From Naasia lichenicola (GTDB lineage Bacteria; Actinomycetota; Actinomycetes; Actinomycetales; Microbacteriaceae), in NCBI RefSeq assembly GCF_004801885.1, contig NZ_SSSM01000005.1, positions 310,001 through 374,000 of the forward strand: a stretch of 64,000 nucleotides of DNA, given 5' to 3'. This document shows, one piece after another, positions 8,582 to 16,776 of this stretch. The translations under genes and the position numbers were made by a program. Each line of letters begins with the position of its first letter. Position 1 is the stretch's first letter. Under the pieces are notes generated by a model. The model was not told where the DNA came from, ran no database searches, and was given only the letters and a program-made list of their open reading frames with translations.

Positions 8582-9561
8582 GCACGACCGGGACCTGGAC
8601 CATGGCGAAGGCCCTGAACTCCGGCCTGCGCGCAGCCATGGCGGACGACGACAAGGTCATCCTCATGGGCGAGGACATCGGGACGCTCGGCGGGGTGTTC
8701 CGGATCACGGAGGGGCTCGCCGCCGAGTTCGGGACCGACCGGGTCATGGACACGCCGCTCGGCGAGGCCGGCATCGTGGGCGCCGCGATCGGCCTGGCGA
8801 TGCGCGGGTATCGACCCGTCTGCGAGATCCAGTTCGACGGCTTCATCTACCCGGCCTTCGATCAGATCACGTCCCAGCTCGCCAAGCTCACCGCTCGTCA
8901 CGAGGGCACCCAGAGCTTCCCCGTGGTCATCCGCGTGCCGTACGGCGGGCACATCGGAGCCATCGAGCATCACTCCGAGAGCCCGGAGGCCTATTTCGCG
9001 CACACGCCCGGGCTGCGCGTGGTCAGCCCGAGCACGCCCAATGACGCGTACTGGATGATCCAGCAGGCCATCCGATCGAACGACCCGGTGATGTTCTTCG
9101 AGCCCAAGAGCCGCTACTGGCCGAAGGGCGAAGTCGACGAGACCGCCCCGGCAGCGAGCATGCACACCACTCGCGTGGTGCGCGCGGGCACTGACGCGAC
9201 GGTCGTCGCGCATGGAGCCATGGTGAGCGTGCTGCTCCAGGCCGCCGAGGTCGCGGCCACCGAGGGCAGGAGCCTGGAGGTCGTCGACCTGCGATCGCTG
9301 TCGCCGATCGACTACGGGCCGCTCATCGCATCCGTGGAGAAGACCGGGCGGCTGATCGTCGCGCAGGAGGCGCCCGGCTCCGTCAGCGTCGGCTCCGAGA
9401 TCGCCGCGACGGTCGCCGAGCGCGCCTTCTACTCCCTCGAGGCTCCCGTGCTGCGGGTGTCGGGCTTCGATGCCCCGTTCCCCCCTGCCAAGCTCGAGAA
9501 GATCTATCTGCCGGACGCCGATCGTGTGCTCGAAGCGGTCGACCGTGCTCTGGCCTACTAG
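8578..9561 (+). CDS. pdhB: 2-oxoacid dehydrogenase E1 component, beta subunit
   Basis: The 327-residue beta subunit completes the E1 heterotetramer. It has the N-terminal LMGEDIGTLGGVFRITEGL block, the PLGEAGIVGAAIGLAMRG segment and the C-terminal transketolase domain with DLRSLSPID and the conserved VSGFDAPFP. Its ATG overlaps the E1 alpha stop (ATGA), so translation is coupled. The E2 gene starts 30 bases downstream. Confidence 0.95.
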   Translation: MSTTGTWTMAKALNSGLRAAMADDDKVILMGEDIGTLGGVFRITEGLAAEFGTDRVMDTPLGEAGIVGAAIGLAMRGYRPVCEIQFDGFIYPAFDQITSQLAKLTARHEGTQSFPVVIRVPYGGHIGAIEHHSESPEAYFAHTPGLRVVSPSTPNDAYWMIQQAIRSNDPVMFFEPKSRYWPKGEVDETAPAASMHTTRVVRAGTDATVVAHGAMVSVLLQAAEVAATEGRSLEVVDLRSLSPIDYGPLIASVEKTGRLIVAQEAPGSVSVGSEIAATVAERAFYSLEAPVLRVSGFDAPFPPAKLEKIYLPDADRVLEAVDRALAY

Positions 9562-9591
9562 CACCGGTCGATCAGGCCGCCGAGGAGCCGC

Positions 9592-10893
9592 ATGAGTATC
9601 TCGAAGTTCGCCCTGCCCGACGTCGGGGAAGGGCTCACCGAGGCCGAGATCGTCTCGTGGAAGGTCGCCCCGGGCGATCCCGTCGAGATCAACCAGGTGA
9701 TCGTCGAGATCGAGACGGCCAAGTCGCTCGTCGAACTCCCCTCGCCCTACGCCGGCATCGTCGGCGAGCTGCTCGTCGGCGAGGGCGACACCGTGGAGGT
9801 CGGCACGGCGATCATCACCGTCTCCTCCGAGGGCGCGCATCTCACCGCCCCGCTGAAGAACCCGGCGCAGTCGGCGCTGCCGAACGAGGTGCAGGTGCTC
9901 GAAGCGGGAGACGAGGCGGACGACGCGAGCTCCGGTTCGGTGCTGGTGGGCTATGGCACCGGCGGTCATGCCGCCACTCGGCGCGGCGCTCGCAGGACAC
10001 CGGTCGCCGCGCCGCCATCCCCCGTCGCCGGCACGCCGATCATCGCGAAGCCTCCGATCCGCAAGCTCGCGAAGGACCTCGGAGTGGATCTCGCCGCGGT
10101 CGTCGCGACCGGTGCCCGCGGCGACATCACCCGCGATGACGTCGTGCGGCACGCGGGGCAGGCGAGTGTCTTCCGCAACATCGAGACGCCCGCGTGGCCG
10201 TCCGACCGCGAGGAGCGGATCCCGGTCAAGGGCGTCCGCAAGGCCATCGCCACCGCGATGGTCGCCAGCAAGTTCTCCGCACCGCACGTGAGCGTCTTCG
10301 TCGACATCGATGCGACGCGCACCATGGAGTTCGTCAAGCGCCTCAAGGCGTCCACCGACTTCGCCGGAGTGCGGGTGTCACCGCTGCTGATCATGGCCAA
10401 GGCGATGATCTGGGCCGTGCAGCGCAATCCCACGGTGAACTCGAGCTGGACGGACAAGGAGATCGTCGTCCACCACTACGTGAACCTGGGCATCGCCGCG
10501 GCGACCCCGCGCGGGCTGATCGTGCCCAACGTCAAGGATGCGCAGGACATGTCCCTGCTCACGCTCGCCCAGTCCCTCGAGCAGCTGACCCTCACCGCGC
10601 GTGAGGGCCGCACTCAGCCCGCGGAGATGGCCGACGGAACCATCACGGTCACCAACATCGGCAGCTTCGGCATGGACACCGGCACCCCGATCCTCAATCC
10701 GGGCGAGGTCGCGATCGTCGCGCTCGGCACCATCAAGCAGAAGCCCTGGGTGGTGGACGGACAGGTCGTCCCCCGCTTCGTCACCACGGTGGGCGCGAGC
10801 TTCGACCACCGCGTGGTCGACGGCGATGTGGCCAGTCGCTTCACCGCCGACGTGGCGAGCATCCTCGAGGAGCCCGCCCTCCTGCTGGACTGA
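9592..10893 (+). CDS. pdhC: Dihydrolipoamide acyltransferase (E2)
   Basis: E2 is the core of the complex and moves the acyl group from lipoate to CoA. The domains run in the usual order. There is one lipoyl domain (lipoyl-lysine in [13 protein letters not shown]). A peripheral-subunit-binding domain ([21 protein letters not shown]) follows a flexible linker. The catalytic domain ends with [10 protein letters not shown], holding the active-site His and Asp. The 433-residue length fits a single-lipoyl E2. AGGAG precedes the ATG. A large palindrome follows the stop and probably ends the operon. Confidence 0.95.
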   Translation: MSISKFALPDVGEGLTEAEIVSWKVAPGDPVEINQVIVEIETAKSLVELPSPYAGIVGELLVGEGDTVEVGTAIITVSSEGAHLTAPLKNPAQSALPNEVQVLEAGDEADDASSGSVLVGYGTGGHAATRRGARRTPVAAPPSPVAGTPIIAKPPIRKLAKDLGVDLAAVVATGARGDITRDDVVRHAGQASVFRNIETPAWPSDREERIPVKGVRKAIATAMVASKFSAPHVSVFVDIDATRTMEFVKRLKASTDFAGVRVSPLLIMAKAMIWAVQRNPTVNSSWTDKEIVVHHYVNLGIAAATPRGLIVPNVKDAQDMSLLTLAQSLEQLTLTAREGRTQPAEMADGTITVTNIGSFGMDTGTPILNPGEVAIVALGTIKQKPWVVDGQVVPRFVTTVGASFDHRVVDGDVASRFTADVASILEEPALLLD

Positions 10894-10908
10894 GCCGTCA
10901 ATTCCGTC

Positions 10909-10962
10909 GAATTGCACCTCTGGCTCTCTCGGCCGCATGAACGGAGCCAAAGGTGGCAATTC
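10909..10962. terminator. Long imperfect palindrome downstream of E2 gene
   Basis: The arms 10909-10926 and 10944-10962 pair over about 18 positions with one bulge and one mismatch (GAATTGCACCTCTGGCTC against the complement GAATTGCCACCTTTGGCTC). A 17-base loop separates them. The hairpin lies 16 bases after the stop of the dehydrogenase operon and just before the Zur promoter. There is no T-run, so it may be a processing or mRNA-stability structure rather than a classical terminator. Confidence 0.6.
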
Positions 10963-10983
10963 GGCGCTTCGTCAGGCGTGAGT

Positions 10984-11012
10984 TTGACAATCATTCTCAG
11001 GTGGAATAGCGT
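10984..11012 (+). promoter_or_regulatory. Zur-controlled promoter with Zur box
   Basis: TTGACA (10984-10989) and TAGCGT (11007-11012) form a promoter with 17-bp spacing. A Zur-type box, TGACAATCATTCTCA (10985-10999), overlaps the -35. It is a 7-1-7 palindrome with one mismatched pair and resembles the known TGATAATNATTATCA consensus. The GTG of znuC begins six bases after the -10, so the transcript is probably leaderless. Zinc-loaded Zur bound here would block RNA polymerase. Confidence 0.85.
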
Positions 11013-11018
11013 CGCACG

Positions 11019-11876
11019 GTGATTCCTGCCGCCGACGCGCCGACCCTCGAGCTGCGCGACGCGTCGCTCGCTCTCGGCGGGCGCGAGCTGTGGTCGGATC
11101 TGGATCTCCAGCTGCGCGCGGGTGCCTTCCTGGCGGTGCTCGGCCCGAACGGCGCAGGCAAGAGCAGCCTGATCCGAGCGATCCTCGGCGAGGTGCGTCT
11201 CCGAGCGGGATCCATCAGGATCCTCGGAGCCGCGCGCTCGGTCGGCACCGACGTCGGCTACATCCCCCAGCAGCGCCTCTTCGACCGCGGAGTAGGACTG
11301 CGGGCCCGCGACCTGGTCGGATTCGGACTGGACGGGCACCGGCTCGGACTGCCCGTCCCGACCCGCGAACGCCGTGGCCGCATCGATGAGGCGCTGGCCC
11401 GGACGGGGGCGGAATCCTTCGCGGATGCGCCGATGGGCAGCCTCTCGGGCGGTGAGCAGCAGCGGGTCCGCATCGCGCAGGCGCTGATCTCGAGGCCGCG
11501 TCTGCTGCTCTGCGATGAGCCGCTCCTGTCCCTCGACCCGGGACATCAGGTGGCGGTGACCGAGGCGATCGACGACTACCGCCGGGAGACCGGTGCCGCT
11601 GTCGTGTTCGTCACCCACGACGTCAACCCGATCCTGGACCGCATCGATCAGGTGCTCTATCTCGGCCCGCGCGGCCATCGGCTCGGTGTCCCGCGGGATG
11701 TCCTGACCACTGACGTGCTCAGTGACCTGTACGACGTGCATGTCGACGTCCTCGACGTGCACGGGCGGATCATCGTCGTGGCCGGCACCGGCGATGGGGA
11801 CCATCTCGTGCTGCCCGCGCACTCCGAGTCGACGGAGCATCCCGCATCGCCCGTCGGACGGCAGGGCACGGCATGA
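11019..11876 (+). CDS. znuC: Zinc/manganese ABC transporter ATP-binding protein
   Basis: The 285-residue ATPase energises metal import. It shows Walker A GPNGAGKSS, the signature LSGGEQQR, Walker B LLLCDEPLLSLD and the H-loop VFVTHDVN. About 45 extra residues at the C-terminus are not part of the ATPase core. The GTG start directly follows the Zur box promoter, and the gene overlaps the permease gene by four bases. The promoter and the downstream Fur-family regulator make zinc the likely substrate. The substrate-binding protein (ZnuA type) is not in the window, so it must be encoded elsewhere or be shared. Confidence 0.9.
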   Translation: MIPAADAPTLELRDASLALGGRELWSDLDLQLRAGAFLAVLGPNGAGKSSLIRAILGEVRLRAGSIRILGAARSVGTDVGYIPQQRLFDRGVGLRARDLVGFGLDGHRLGLPVPTRERRGRIDEALARTGAESFADAPMGSLSGGEQQRVRIAQALISRPRLLLCDEPLLSLDPGHQVAVTEAIDDYRRETGAAVVFVTHDVNPILDRIDQVLYLGPRGHRLGVPRDVLTTDVLSDLYDVHVDVLDVHGRIIVVAGTGDGDHLVLPAHSESTEHPASPVGRQGTA

Positions 11877-12781
11877 CGGTCGACCTCTCGCAGCTCTTCG
11901 AGTTCTCCGACTACGGCGCCCTCGTCGCGCTGCTCGGCAACTCGATCATCGCCGGCGCGGTGCTGGGGATCGTCGGCGGCGTGGTCGGCTACTTCGTGAT
12001 GGCGCGCGACCTCGCCTTCGCGGTCCACGGCATCAGCGAGCTCTCCTTCGCGGGAGCCTCCGCCGCACTCCTGATCGGTGCCAATGTGCTGGTCGGCTCC
12101 ATGGTCGGCTCGATCCTCGCCGCGCTGCTGATCGGCGTCCTCGGGGTGCGGGCGCGGGATCGCAACTCGATCATCGGCGTCCTGATGCCGTTCGGCCTCG
12201 GGCTCGGCATCCTCTTCCTTGCGCTCTATCCGGGGCGCGCCTCGAACAAGTTCGGCCTGCTGACCGGGCAGATCGTGGCCGTCGACAGCCCGGAGCTCGG
12301 CTCGCTGATCGCGGTGTCCGTCGTCGTGCTGATCGCCGTCGCGATCCTCTGGCGTCCGCTCCTGTTCGCCAGCGTCGACGAGGAGGTCGCCCGCGCCCGC
12401 GGACTCCCGGTGGGAGCGCTGTCGATCGGATTCATGCTGATCCTGGGCCTGGCCACCGCGGTGAGCATCCACCTCGTCGGCGCGCTCCTGGTGCTCTCTC
12501 TCCTCGTGACCCCGGCAGCGGCCGCACTGCGGGTCGCATCGGCGCCGCTCGCCGTCACCGGCCTGAGCGTGCTGTTCGCCGTGATCTCCAGCGTCGGGGG
12601 CATCATGCTCGCCCTCGGCTCGTCCATCCCGATCAGCCCCTACGTGACGACGATCTCCTTCGCCATCTACCTGGCCTGCCGGATCATCGGCTCGCGCCGG
12701 TCTCGGTCGACCAGCTCCGTCGGCACCGCCCCGTCTGTCCAGTCACCCGCCCATTCGTCCGATCTACACTCGGTCCGATGA
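11873..12781 (+). CDS. znuB: Zinc/manganese ABC transporter permease
   Basis: The 302-residue permease of the ABC-3 family has about eight membrane helices. Conserved features include GISELSFAGAS near residue 55 and the NKFGLLTGQI block. It forms the channel for the ATPase encoded immediately upstream (ATGA overlap). It overlaps the zur start by four bases, so one transcript can carry all three genes. Its last codons also contain a possible separate zur promoter. Confidence 0.92.
   Translation: MTVDLSQLFEFSDYGALVALLGNSIIAGAVLGIVGGVVGYFVMARDLAFAVHGISELSFAGASAALLIGANVLVGSMVGSILAALLIGVLGVRARDRNSIIGVLMPFGLGLGILFLALYPGRASNKFGLLTGQIVAVDSPELGSLIAVSVVVLIAVAILWRPLLFASVDEEVARARGLPVGALSIGFMLILGLATAVSIHLVGALLVLSLLVTPAAAALRVASAPLAVTGLSVLFAVISSVGGIMLALGSSIPISPYVTTISFAIYLACRIIGSRRSRSTSSVGTAPSVQSPAHSSDLHSVR
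12765..12770 (+). promoter_or_regulatory. Possible internal -10 for zur (TACACT)
   Basis: TACACT lies inside the 3' end of the permease gene, seven bases before the zur ATG, at the same leaderless spacing as other starts here. It could give zur basal expression independent of the upstream Zur box. Confidence 0.45.
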
Positions 12782-13176
12782 AGCGCAACACCTGGCAGCG
12801 CCAAGCCGTGCGCGAGGCCCTGGACACCTCGCAGGGCTTCGTGAGCGCGCAGCACCTGTACGCGGGACTGCGCGAATCCGGCTCTCCTATCGGCCTCGCC
12901 ACCGTGTACCGCGCGCTGGCCGACCTTGCCGTCGAGGGCGAGGCGGACTCCCTGCAGTCCACCGAGGGCGAGAGCCTCTACCGCGCCTGCAGCACCCAGG
13001 AGCATCACCACCATCTGATCTGCCGTAACTGCGGCACGACGGTCGAGATCGAGGCCGACGCCGTGGAGCAGTGGGCGGCCAGCACGGCGGCCCGGCACGG
13101 ATTCACGGAGCCGCGGCACATCGTCGACATCTTCGGGCTCTGCGCCGCCTGCTCCGCGGGAGCCCGCGGCGCCTAG
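12778..13176 (+). CDS. zur: Fur-family zinc uptake regulator Zur
   Basis: This 132-residue Fur-family repressor has a winged-helix N-terminal domain ([18 protein letters not shown], with [12 protein letters not shown] as recognition helix). The metal-binding C-terminal domain contains [11 protein letters not shown] and a second Cys pair, LCAAC, that builds the structural zinc site. Its position behind znuCB and the Zur box identify it as Zur rather than Fur. It is probably autoregulated through the operon promoter. The start ATG overlaps the permease stop by four bases. Confidence 0.9.
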   Translation: MKRNTWQRQAVREALDTSQGFVSAQHLYAGLRESGSPIGLATVYRALADLAVEGEADSLQSTEGESLYRACSTQEHHHHLICRNCGTTVEIEADAVEQWAASTAARHGFTEPRHIVDIFGLCAACSAGARGA

Positions 13177-13188
13177 CGTCGTCGGAAC

Positions 13189-13244
13189 GAGCTGCCCGGT
13201 TCTGCCACTCCGAGCGCGTCTCAGGCCGCAGAACTGGGCAGTTC
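13189..13244. repeat. Dispersed palindromic repeat, copy A
   Basis: The arms GAGCTGCCCGGTTCTGC (13189-13205) and GCAGAACTGGGCAGTTC (13228-13244) form a 17-bp stem with two mismatched or wobble pairs. The loop contains GAGCGCG. The same arms and loop core recur at 23838-23883 and 35322-35377. This copy lies just after zur and may also terminate that operon. Confidence 0.85.
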
Positions 13245-13267
13245 ACCACGGTTCGGCGCTCGGCGGT

Positions 13268-13296
13268 TTGCGGGATCCCGATGCGACCCGTACAGT
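13268..13296 (+). promoter_or_regulatory. Putative rpmB promoter
   Basis: TTGCGG (13268-13273) and TACAGT (13291-13296) are separated by 17 bases, and no Zur-like palindrome is near. Transcription from here would give a leader of about 125 bases before rpmB. Confidence 0.5.
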
Positions 13297-13391
13297 TGTC
13301 TGTTGGCCGTCGGGACCCCTTCTCGGCGTGCAGCGCTCCTTCTCCTCGGTCGCACGACCAGGTGAATGCGTGCGCAGACAAGAGATCTTGG

Positions 13392-13411
13392 GTGACGCCG
13401 TCCGGCGTCAC
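13392..13411 (+). promoter_or_regulatory. Leader hairpin directly before rpmB ribosome binding site
   Basis: GTGACGCC-GTCC-GGCGTCAC forms a perfect eight-pair stem with a four-base loop. It ends five bases before the strong Shine-Dalgarno ACGGAGGA of rpmB. The position suits translational control or a processing site. Confidence 0.5.
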
Positions 13412-13427
13412 GGTAACGGAGGAAAAC

Positions 13428-13664
13428 GTGGCAGCAGTCTGCCAAGTGACCGGGGCAGTGCCCGGATTCGGTCACGCCATCTCGCACTCGCACCGACGCA
13501 CCAAGCGTCGCTTCGACCCGAACGTCCAGAAGCGCACGTACTACGTGCCCTCGCTGCGTCGTAAGGTTTCGCTGAACGTGAGCGCGCGCGGCATCAAGGT
13601 CATCGACGCCCGTGGCATCGAGTCCGTCGTCAAGGAGCTCCTGGCTCGCGGGGAGAAGATCTGA
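13428..13664 (+). CDS. rpmB: 50S ribosomal protein L28 (cysteine-poor type)
   Basis: L28 is a structural protein of the large ribosomal subunit. The 78-residue sequence starts [15 protein letters not shown] and contains the KRRFDPN block. It has only one cysteine, so it is the zinc-independent (C-minus) form seen in E. coli. The GTG start has an excellent ribosome binding site (CGGAGGAAAAC). The gene overlaps rpmG by one base. It is followed by rpmG and rpsN, a set that in several actinobacteria is the Zur-controlled zinc-sparing copy, though no Zur box is seen upstream here. Confidence 0.95.
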   Translation: MAAVCQVTGAVPGFGHAISHSHRRTKRRFDPNVQKRTYYVPSLRRKVSLNVSARGIKVIDARGIESVVKELLARGEKI

Positions 13665-13831
13665 TGGCCAAGCAGCAGGACGTCCGTCCCATCATCAAGC
13701 TCCGCTCGACGGCCGGAACCGGGTACACCTACGTGACCCGCAAGAACCGCCGCAACAACCCCGACCGCATCGTGCTCAAGAAGTACGACCCGGTCATCCG
13801 CAAGCACGTCGATTTCCGCGAAGAGCGATAG
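13664..13831 (+). CDS. rpmG: 50S ribosomal protein L33 (cysteine-free type)
   Basis: This 55-residue L33 contains the family block [22 protein letters not shown] and no cysteine, so it does not bind zinc. It starts within the stop of rpmB (TGATG), which indicates translational coupling. The rpsN gene follows after seven bases. Confidence 0.96.
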   Translation: MAKQQDVRPIIKLRSTAGTGYTYVTRKNRRNNPDRIVLKKYDPVIRKHVDFREER

Positions 13832-13838
13832 AAGGACC

Positions 13839-14144
13839 ATGGCCAAGAAGAGCAAGATCGCCCGCAACGACCAGCGCAAGATCGTCGTCGACCGTTACGC
13901 CGCCAAGCGCCTCGAGCTGAAGAAGGCCCTGGTCGACCCGACCTCGACCGACGAGGCTCGCGAGGCCGCACGGCTCGGGCTGCAGAAGCTGCCCCGCAAC
14001 GCGTCGCCCGTCCGTCTGCGCAACCGCGACGCCGTGGATGGCCGTCCCCGCGGGAACCTCAGCAAGTTCGGCATCTCCCGCGTGCGTTTCCGGGACATGG
14101 CGCACCGCGGAGAACTCCCCGGCATCACCAAGTCGAGCTGGTAG
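13839..14144 (+). CDS. rpsN: 30S ribosomal protein S14 (long, cysteine-free type)
   Basis: S14 sits in the head of the small subunit. The 101-residue length and the absence of the CxxC zinc ribbon mark it as the zinc-independent form. The C-terminus has the family motif [27 protein letters not shown] precedes the ATG. It closes the rpmB-rpmG-rpsN operon. Confidence 0.96.
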   Translation: MAKKSKIARNDQRKIVVDRYAAKRLELKKALVDPTSTDEAREAARLGLQKLPRNASPVRLRNRDAVDGRPRGNLSKFGISRVRFRDMAHRGELPGITKSSW

Positions 14145-14177
14145 CTCCCGCTTCTGGCGAGTCTGAGGGCGCCCGCT

Positions 14178-14192
14178 CCTGATAAGTTCAGG
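14178..14192. terminator. Weak inverted repeat after rpsN
   Basis: CCTGA-TAAGT-TCAGG forms a five-pair stem about 35 bases after the rpsN stop. It could be a weak terminator or an element of the HU gene promoter. Confidence 0.3.
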
Positions 14193-14296
14193 GGCGGCCG
14201 CCCTTGACCCCCGGGCCTCGTGGCCCCCATCCTGACAAACGTCAACACATGAGACGCCGCCCCCCTGACGGGCGGCACAGTCCGAGGAGGACACAT

Positions 14297-14578
14297 ATGG
14301 CATCACTCAACCGCACCGATCTCGTCGCAGCCGTCGCCGCCGAGTCGGGACAGAGCCAGTCCGCGGTCAACGGCGTGCTCGACGCGCTGTTCTCCACGCT
14401 GGCGAAGTCGGTCTCCGAGGGAACCAAGGTGTCGATCCCGGGATGGATCGCCGTCGAGCAGACCTCGCGTGCAGCACGCACCGGCCGCAACCCGCAGACG
14501 GGTGAGCCGATCGAGATCGCCGCGAGCAAGGGCGTCAAGATCAGCGCCGGCAGCAAGCTGAAGGCCGCCGCCAAGTAG
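14297..14578 (+). CDS. hup: HU-family DNA-binding protein
   Basis: This 93-residue nucleoid protein binds and bends DNA as a dimer. It carries the DNA-binding arm RAARTGRNPQTGE and the N-terminal NRTDLVAAVA dimer helix. The usual GFGTF turn is GWIAV here. It lacks the long Lys/Ala-rich C-terminal tail found in mycobacterial and streptomycete HupS-type proteins. GAGGAGG lies eight bases before the ATG. A strong intrinsic terminator follows. Confidence 0.95.
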   Translation: MASLNRTDLVAAVAAESGQSQSAVNGVLDALFSTLAKSVSEGTKVSIPGWIAVEQTSRAARTGRNPQTGEPIEIAASKGVKISAGSKLKAAAK

Positions 14579-14590
14579 TCAGTTCCACCG

Positions 14591-14649
14591 TCGGGTCCTC
14601 CGGACCCGAATCCCGAAAGAGGGGATGCGCTCCGGCGCATCCCCTCTTT
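14591..14649 (+). terminator. Double-hairpin intrinsic terminator after HU gene
   Basis: A small hairpin (14591-14609, eight pairs) is followed by a perfect 15-pair stem (AAAGAGGGGATGCGC, loop TCCG, then its complement) at 14616-14649. The second stem ends in CTCTTT, a classical intrinsic terminator. Confidence 0.9.
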
Positions 14650-14715
14650 GGCGTAAGGGGTCCGTCGCAGCCCGCGTCCGCTGTCCTCGGCAGGCTTCTC
14701 GCGGGAGGGGGCGCT

Positions 14716-14721
14716 TAGGCT
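14716..14721 (+). promoter_or_regulatory. -10 element (TAGGCT) of the CopD-CtaG gene
   Basis: TAGGCT ends six bases before the GTG at 14728, a leaderless arrangement. Confidence 0.6.
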
Positions 14722-14727
14722 TGACGG

Positions 14728-16749
14728 GTGTCGAGCAGAACCGTCGCCCCGCAGCGCAGCGCGCAACAGCCCGCTGCCGCGCGGCCGCCGCTGCGGGTCC
14801 TCGGGCCGGCCATCGTGCTGGCCAGTGCGCTGGTGGCGGTTCTCGTCGGGCTGGCGATCGGCGGGGGAGCTGCCCCGACGCTGATCGATGACCCCGGGTC
14901 TCTCGTGCGCTATGGGCTCCCGCTGACCAAGCTGCTCGTCGACCTCAGCGCGGCCGTGACCATCGGCGCTCTGGCGCTGGTCGCCTTCGCCCTCCCTCTC
15001 CAGCACCCCGCGTCGTCTCGCGTACTCGACGTCGCGGCCGGAGCGGCGGGAGTCTGGACGGTCGTATCGGCGGCGTCCGCCCTGTTCAGCTTCCTCACCG
15101 TGACCGGAGTGCCGCTCGCCTTCGATGAGCGATTCGGTGCGCAGCTCGGCTACTACCTGACCGACATCGATGCCGGAATCGCCTGGCTCCAGGTGACGCT
15201 GATCGCGGCAGCGGTCACCGTGCTGGCCTTCGCGGTGCGCAACCAGACGGCGCTCGCCCTGGTCTTCGTGCTGTCCTGCGTCGCGGTGCTGCCGCTCGCC
15301 TCACAGGGGCATGCGGCCACGGCCTCGGATCACGATCAGGCCGTCACGGCTCTCGCTCTTCACCTCGTCTTCGCGTCGATCTGGCTGGGCGGGCTGGTGG
15401 TGCTCATCATGATCCGCCGGTCCTTCACGGAAGGGCTCGAGCAGGATGCGGTGAAGCGCTATTCGTCGCTCGCCCTGATCTGCTTCCTGGTCGTCGCGGT
15501 CTCGGGGTACGTCAGCGCGGAGCTGCGCATCGGATCGCTCGAGCGGCTGGCGAGCCCGTACGGCCTCCTCGTACTGGTCAAGGTGGGGGCGCTCCTGGTG
15601 CTCGGCGGATTCGGCGTGGTCCACCGCCGCTACGCGATCGCCCGACTGGCGGGGGCCGCGAAGGGGGCCGCGCGTCGCTGGTTCTGGCAGCTCGTCGCGG
15701 TGGAGCTCGTGTTCATGGGCATCGCCTCGGGAGCGGCGGCCGCGCTTGCCCGCACCGCATCGCCAGTGCTCGACACCGAGCTCCCTCCGGCCGATACGCC
15801 CGCCGAGATCCTGACCGGTCAGCCGCTCCCGCCGCCCTTCGACTTCTCCCAGATCTTCCTGCAGTGGCGAGTCGACCTCATCTGGCTGCTCTTCTGCGGA
15901 TTCGCGATCACCTTCTACCTCGCCGGCGTCCTCCGCCTGCACCGTCGAGGCGACAGCTGGCCGATCCATCGCACGATCCTCTGGATCGCGGGCATGCTCC
16001 TGCTCGCCTGGCTCACCAACGGATCCCTCAACGTCTACGAGCGCTACCTGTTCAGCGCGCACATGCTGCACCACATGCTGCTGGCGATGATGGTCCCGGT
16101 GCTGCTCGTGCCCGGAGCGCCGGTCACCCTGGCCGCCCGCGCGATCCGCAAGCGCACCGACGGCAGCCGGGGCGGCCGCGAATGGATCCTCCTCGCGGTG
16201 CATTCCCGCTTCGGCCAGTTCGTGAGCCACCCGATCGTCGCGGCGCTGCTCTTCGCGATGTCGCTGCTGATCTTCTACTACTCGCCGCTGTTCCGCTGGT
16301 CCACCGTGGACCACATCGGGCACGAGTGGATGGTGGCGCACTTCCTGCTGACCGGATACCTCTTCGTGCAGGCGCTCGTCGGCGTCGATCCGGTCCCCGT
16401 GCGTCTGCCCTACCCGCTGCGCCTTCTGCTGCTGCTGGGGACGATGGCCTTCCACGCCTTCTTCGGGCTCGCGCTGCTCTCGGGCTCCGCGCTGCTGCTC
16501 GCCGACTGGTACGGCGCCATGGGCTGGGGGACGAGCGCGCTCGCCGATCAGCAGGCGGGCGGCGGCATCGCCTGGGGGATCGGCGAATTCCCGACGGTGG
16601 TGCTCGCCATCGTCGTGGCGATCCAGTGGTCGCGCAGCGACGTCCGCGAGGCCGCCCGCAAGGACCGATCCGAGCAGCGCACGGGAGACTCGGATCTCAC
16701 CGAGTACAACGCGATGCTGGCGCGGCTGGCGGGCAGGCAGCCTCGCTGA
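14728..16749 (+). CDS. Fused CopD-like / CtaG-type cytochrome c oxidase assembly membrane protein
   Basis: The 673-residue membrane protein joins two modules. Residues about 25-345 hold eight to nine helices and resemble CopD copper-transport proteins, with histidines in SQGHAATASDHDQAVTALALH. Residues about 370-640 resemble the caa3-type CtaG family, with the motif SAHMLHHMLLAMMVPVLL and the later HEWMVAHFLLTGYLF. The protein probably delivers or handles copper for heme-copper oxidase assembly in the cell membrane. Such fusions are common in actinobacteria. It is monocistronic with a leaderless-type promoter. Confidence 0.85.
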   Translation: MSSRTVAPQRSAQQPAAARPPLRVLGPAIVLASALVAVLVGLAIGGGAAPTLIDDPGSLVRYGLPLTKLLVDLSAAVTIGALALVAFALPLQHPASSRVLDVAAGAAGVWTVVSAASALFSFLTVTGVPLAFDERFGAQLGYYLTDIDAGIAWLQVTLIAAAVTVLAFAVRNQTALALVFVLSCVAVLPLASQGHAATASDHDQAVTALALHLVFASIWLGGLVVLIMIRRSFTEGLEQDAVKRYSSLALICFLVVAVSGYVSAELRIGSLERLASPYGLLVLVKVGALLVLGGFGVVHRRYAIARLAGAAKGAARRWFWQLVAVELVFMGIASGAAAALARTASPVLDTELPPADTPAEILTGQPLPPPFDFSQIFLQWRVDLIWLLFCGFAITFYLAGVLRLHRRGDSWPIHRTILWIAGMLLLAWLTNGSLNVYERYLFSAHMLHHMLLAMMVPVLLVPGAPVTLAARAIRKRTDGSRGGREWILLAVHSRFGQFVSHPIVAALLFAMSLLIFYYSPLFRWSTVDHIGHEWMVAHFLLTGYLFVQALVGVDPVPVRLPYPLRLLLLLGTMAFHAFFGLALLSGSALLLADWYGAMGWGTSALADQQAGGGIAWGIGEFPTVVLAIVVAIQWSRSDVREAARKDRSEQRTGDSDLTEYNAMLARLAGRQPR

Positions 16750-16776
16750 GTCCGATCGAGCCCCCCGATCGGACGC

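Noticed and set aside
8509-10287. Long open frame (592 codons) on the minus strand over the E1 beta/E2 genes
   Set aside because: It is antisense to clearly conserved enzymes, has low-complexity Arg/Gly/Asp composition and no recognisable domain. High GC content creates such frames.
13177-13427. Second Zur box before rpmB
   Set aside because: No TGATAATNATTATCA-like palindrome could be found. The palindrome present belongs to the dispersed repeat family.
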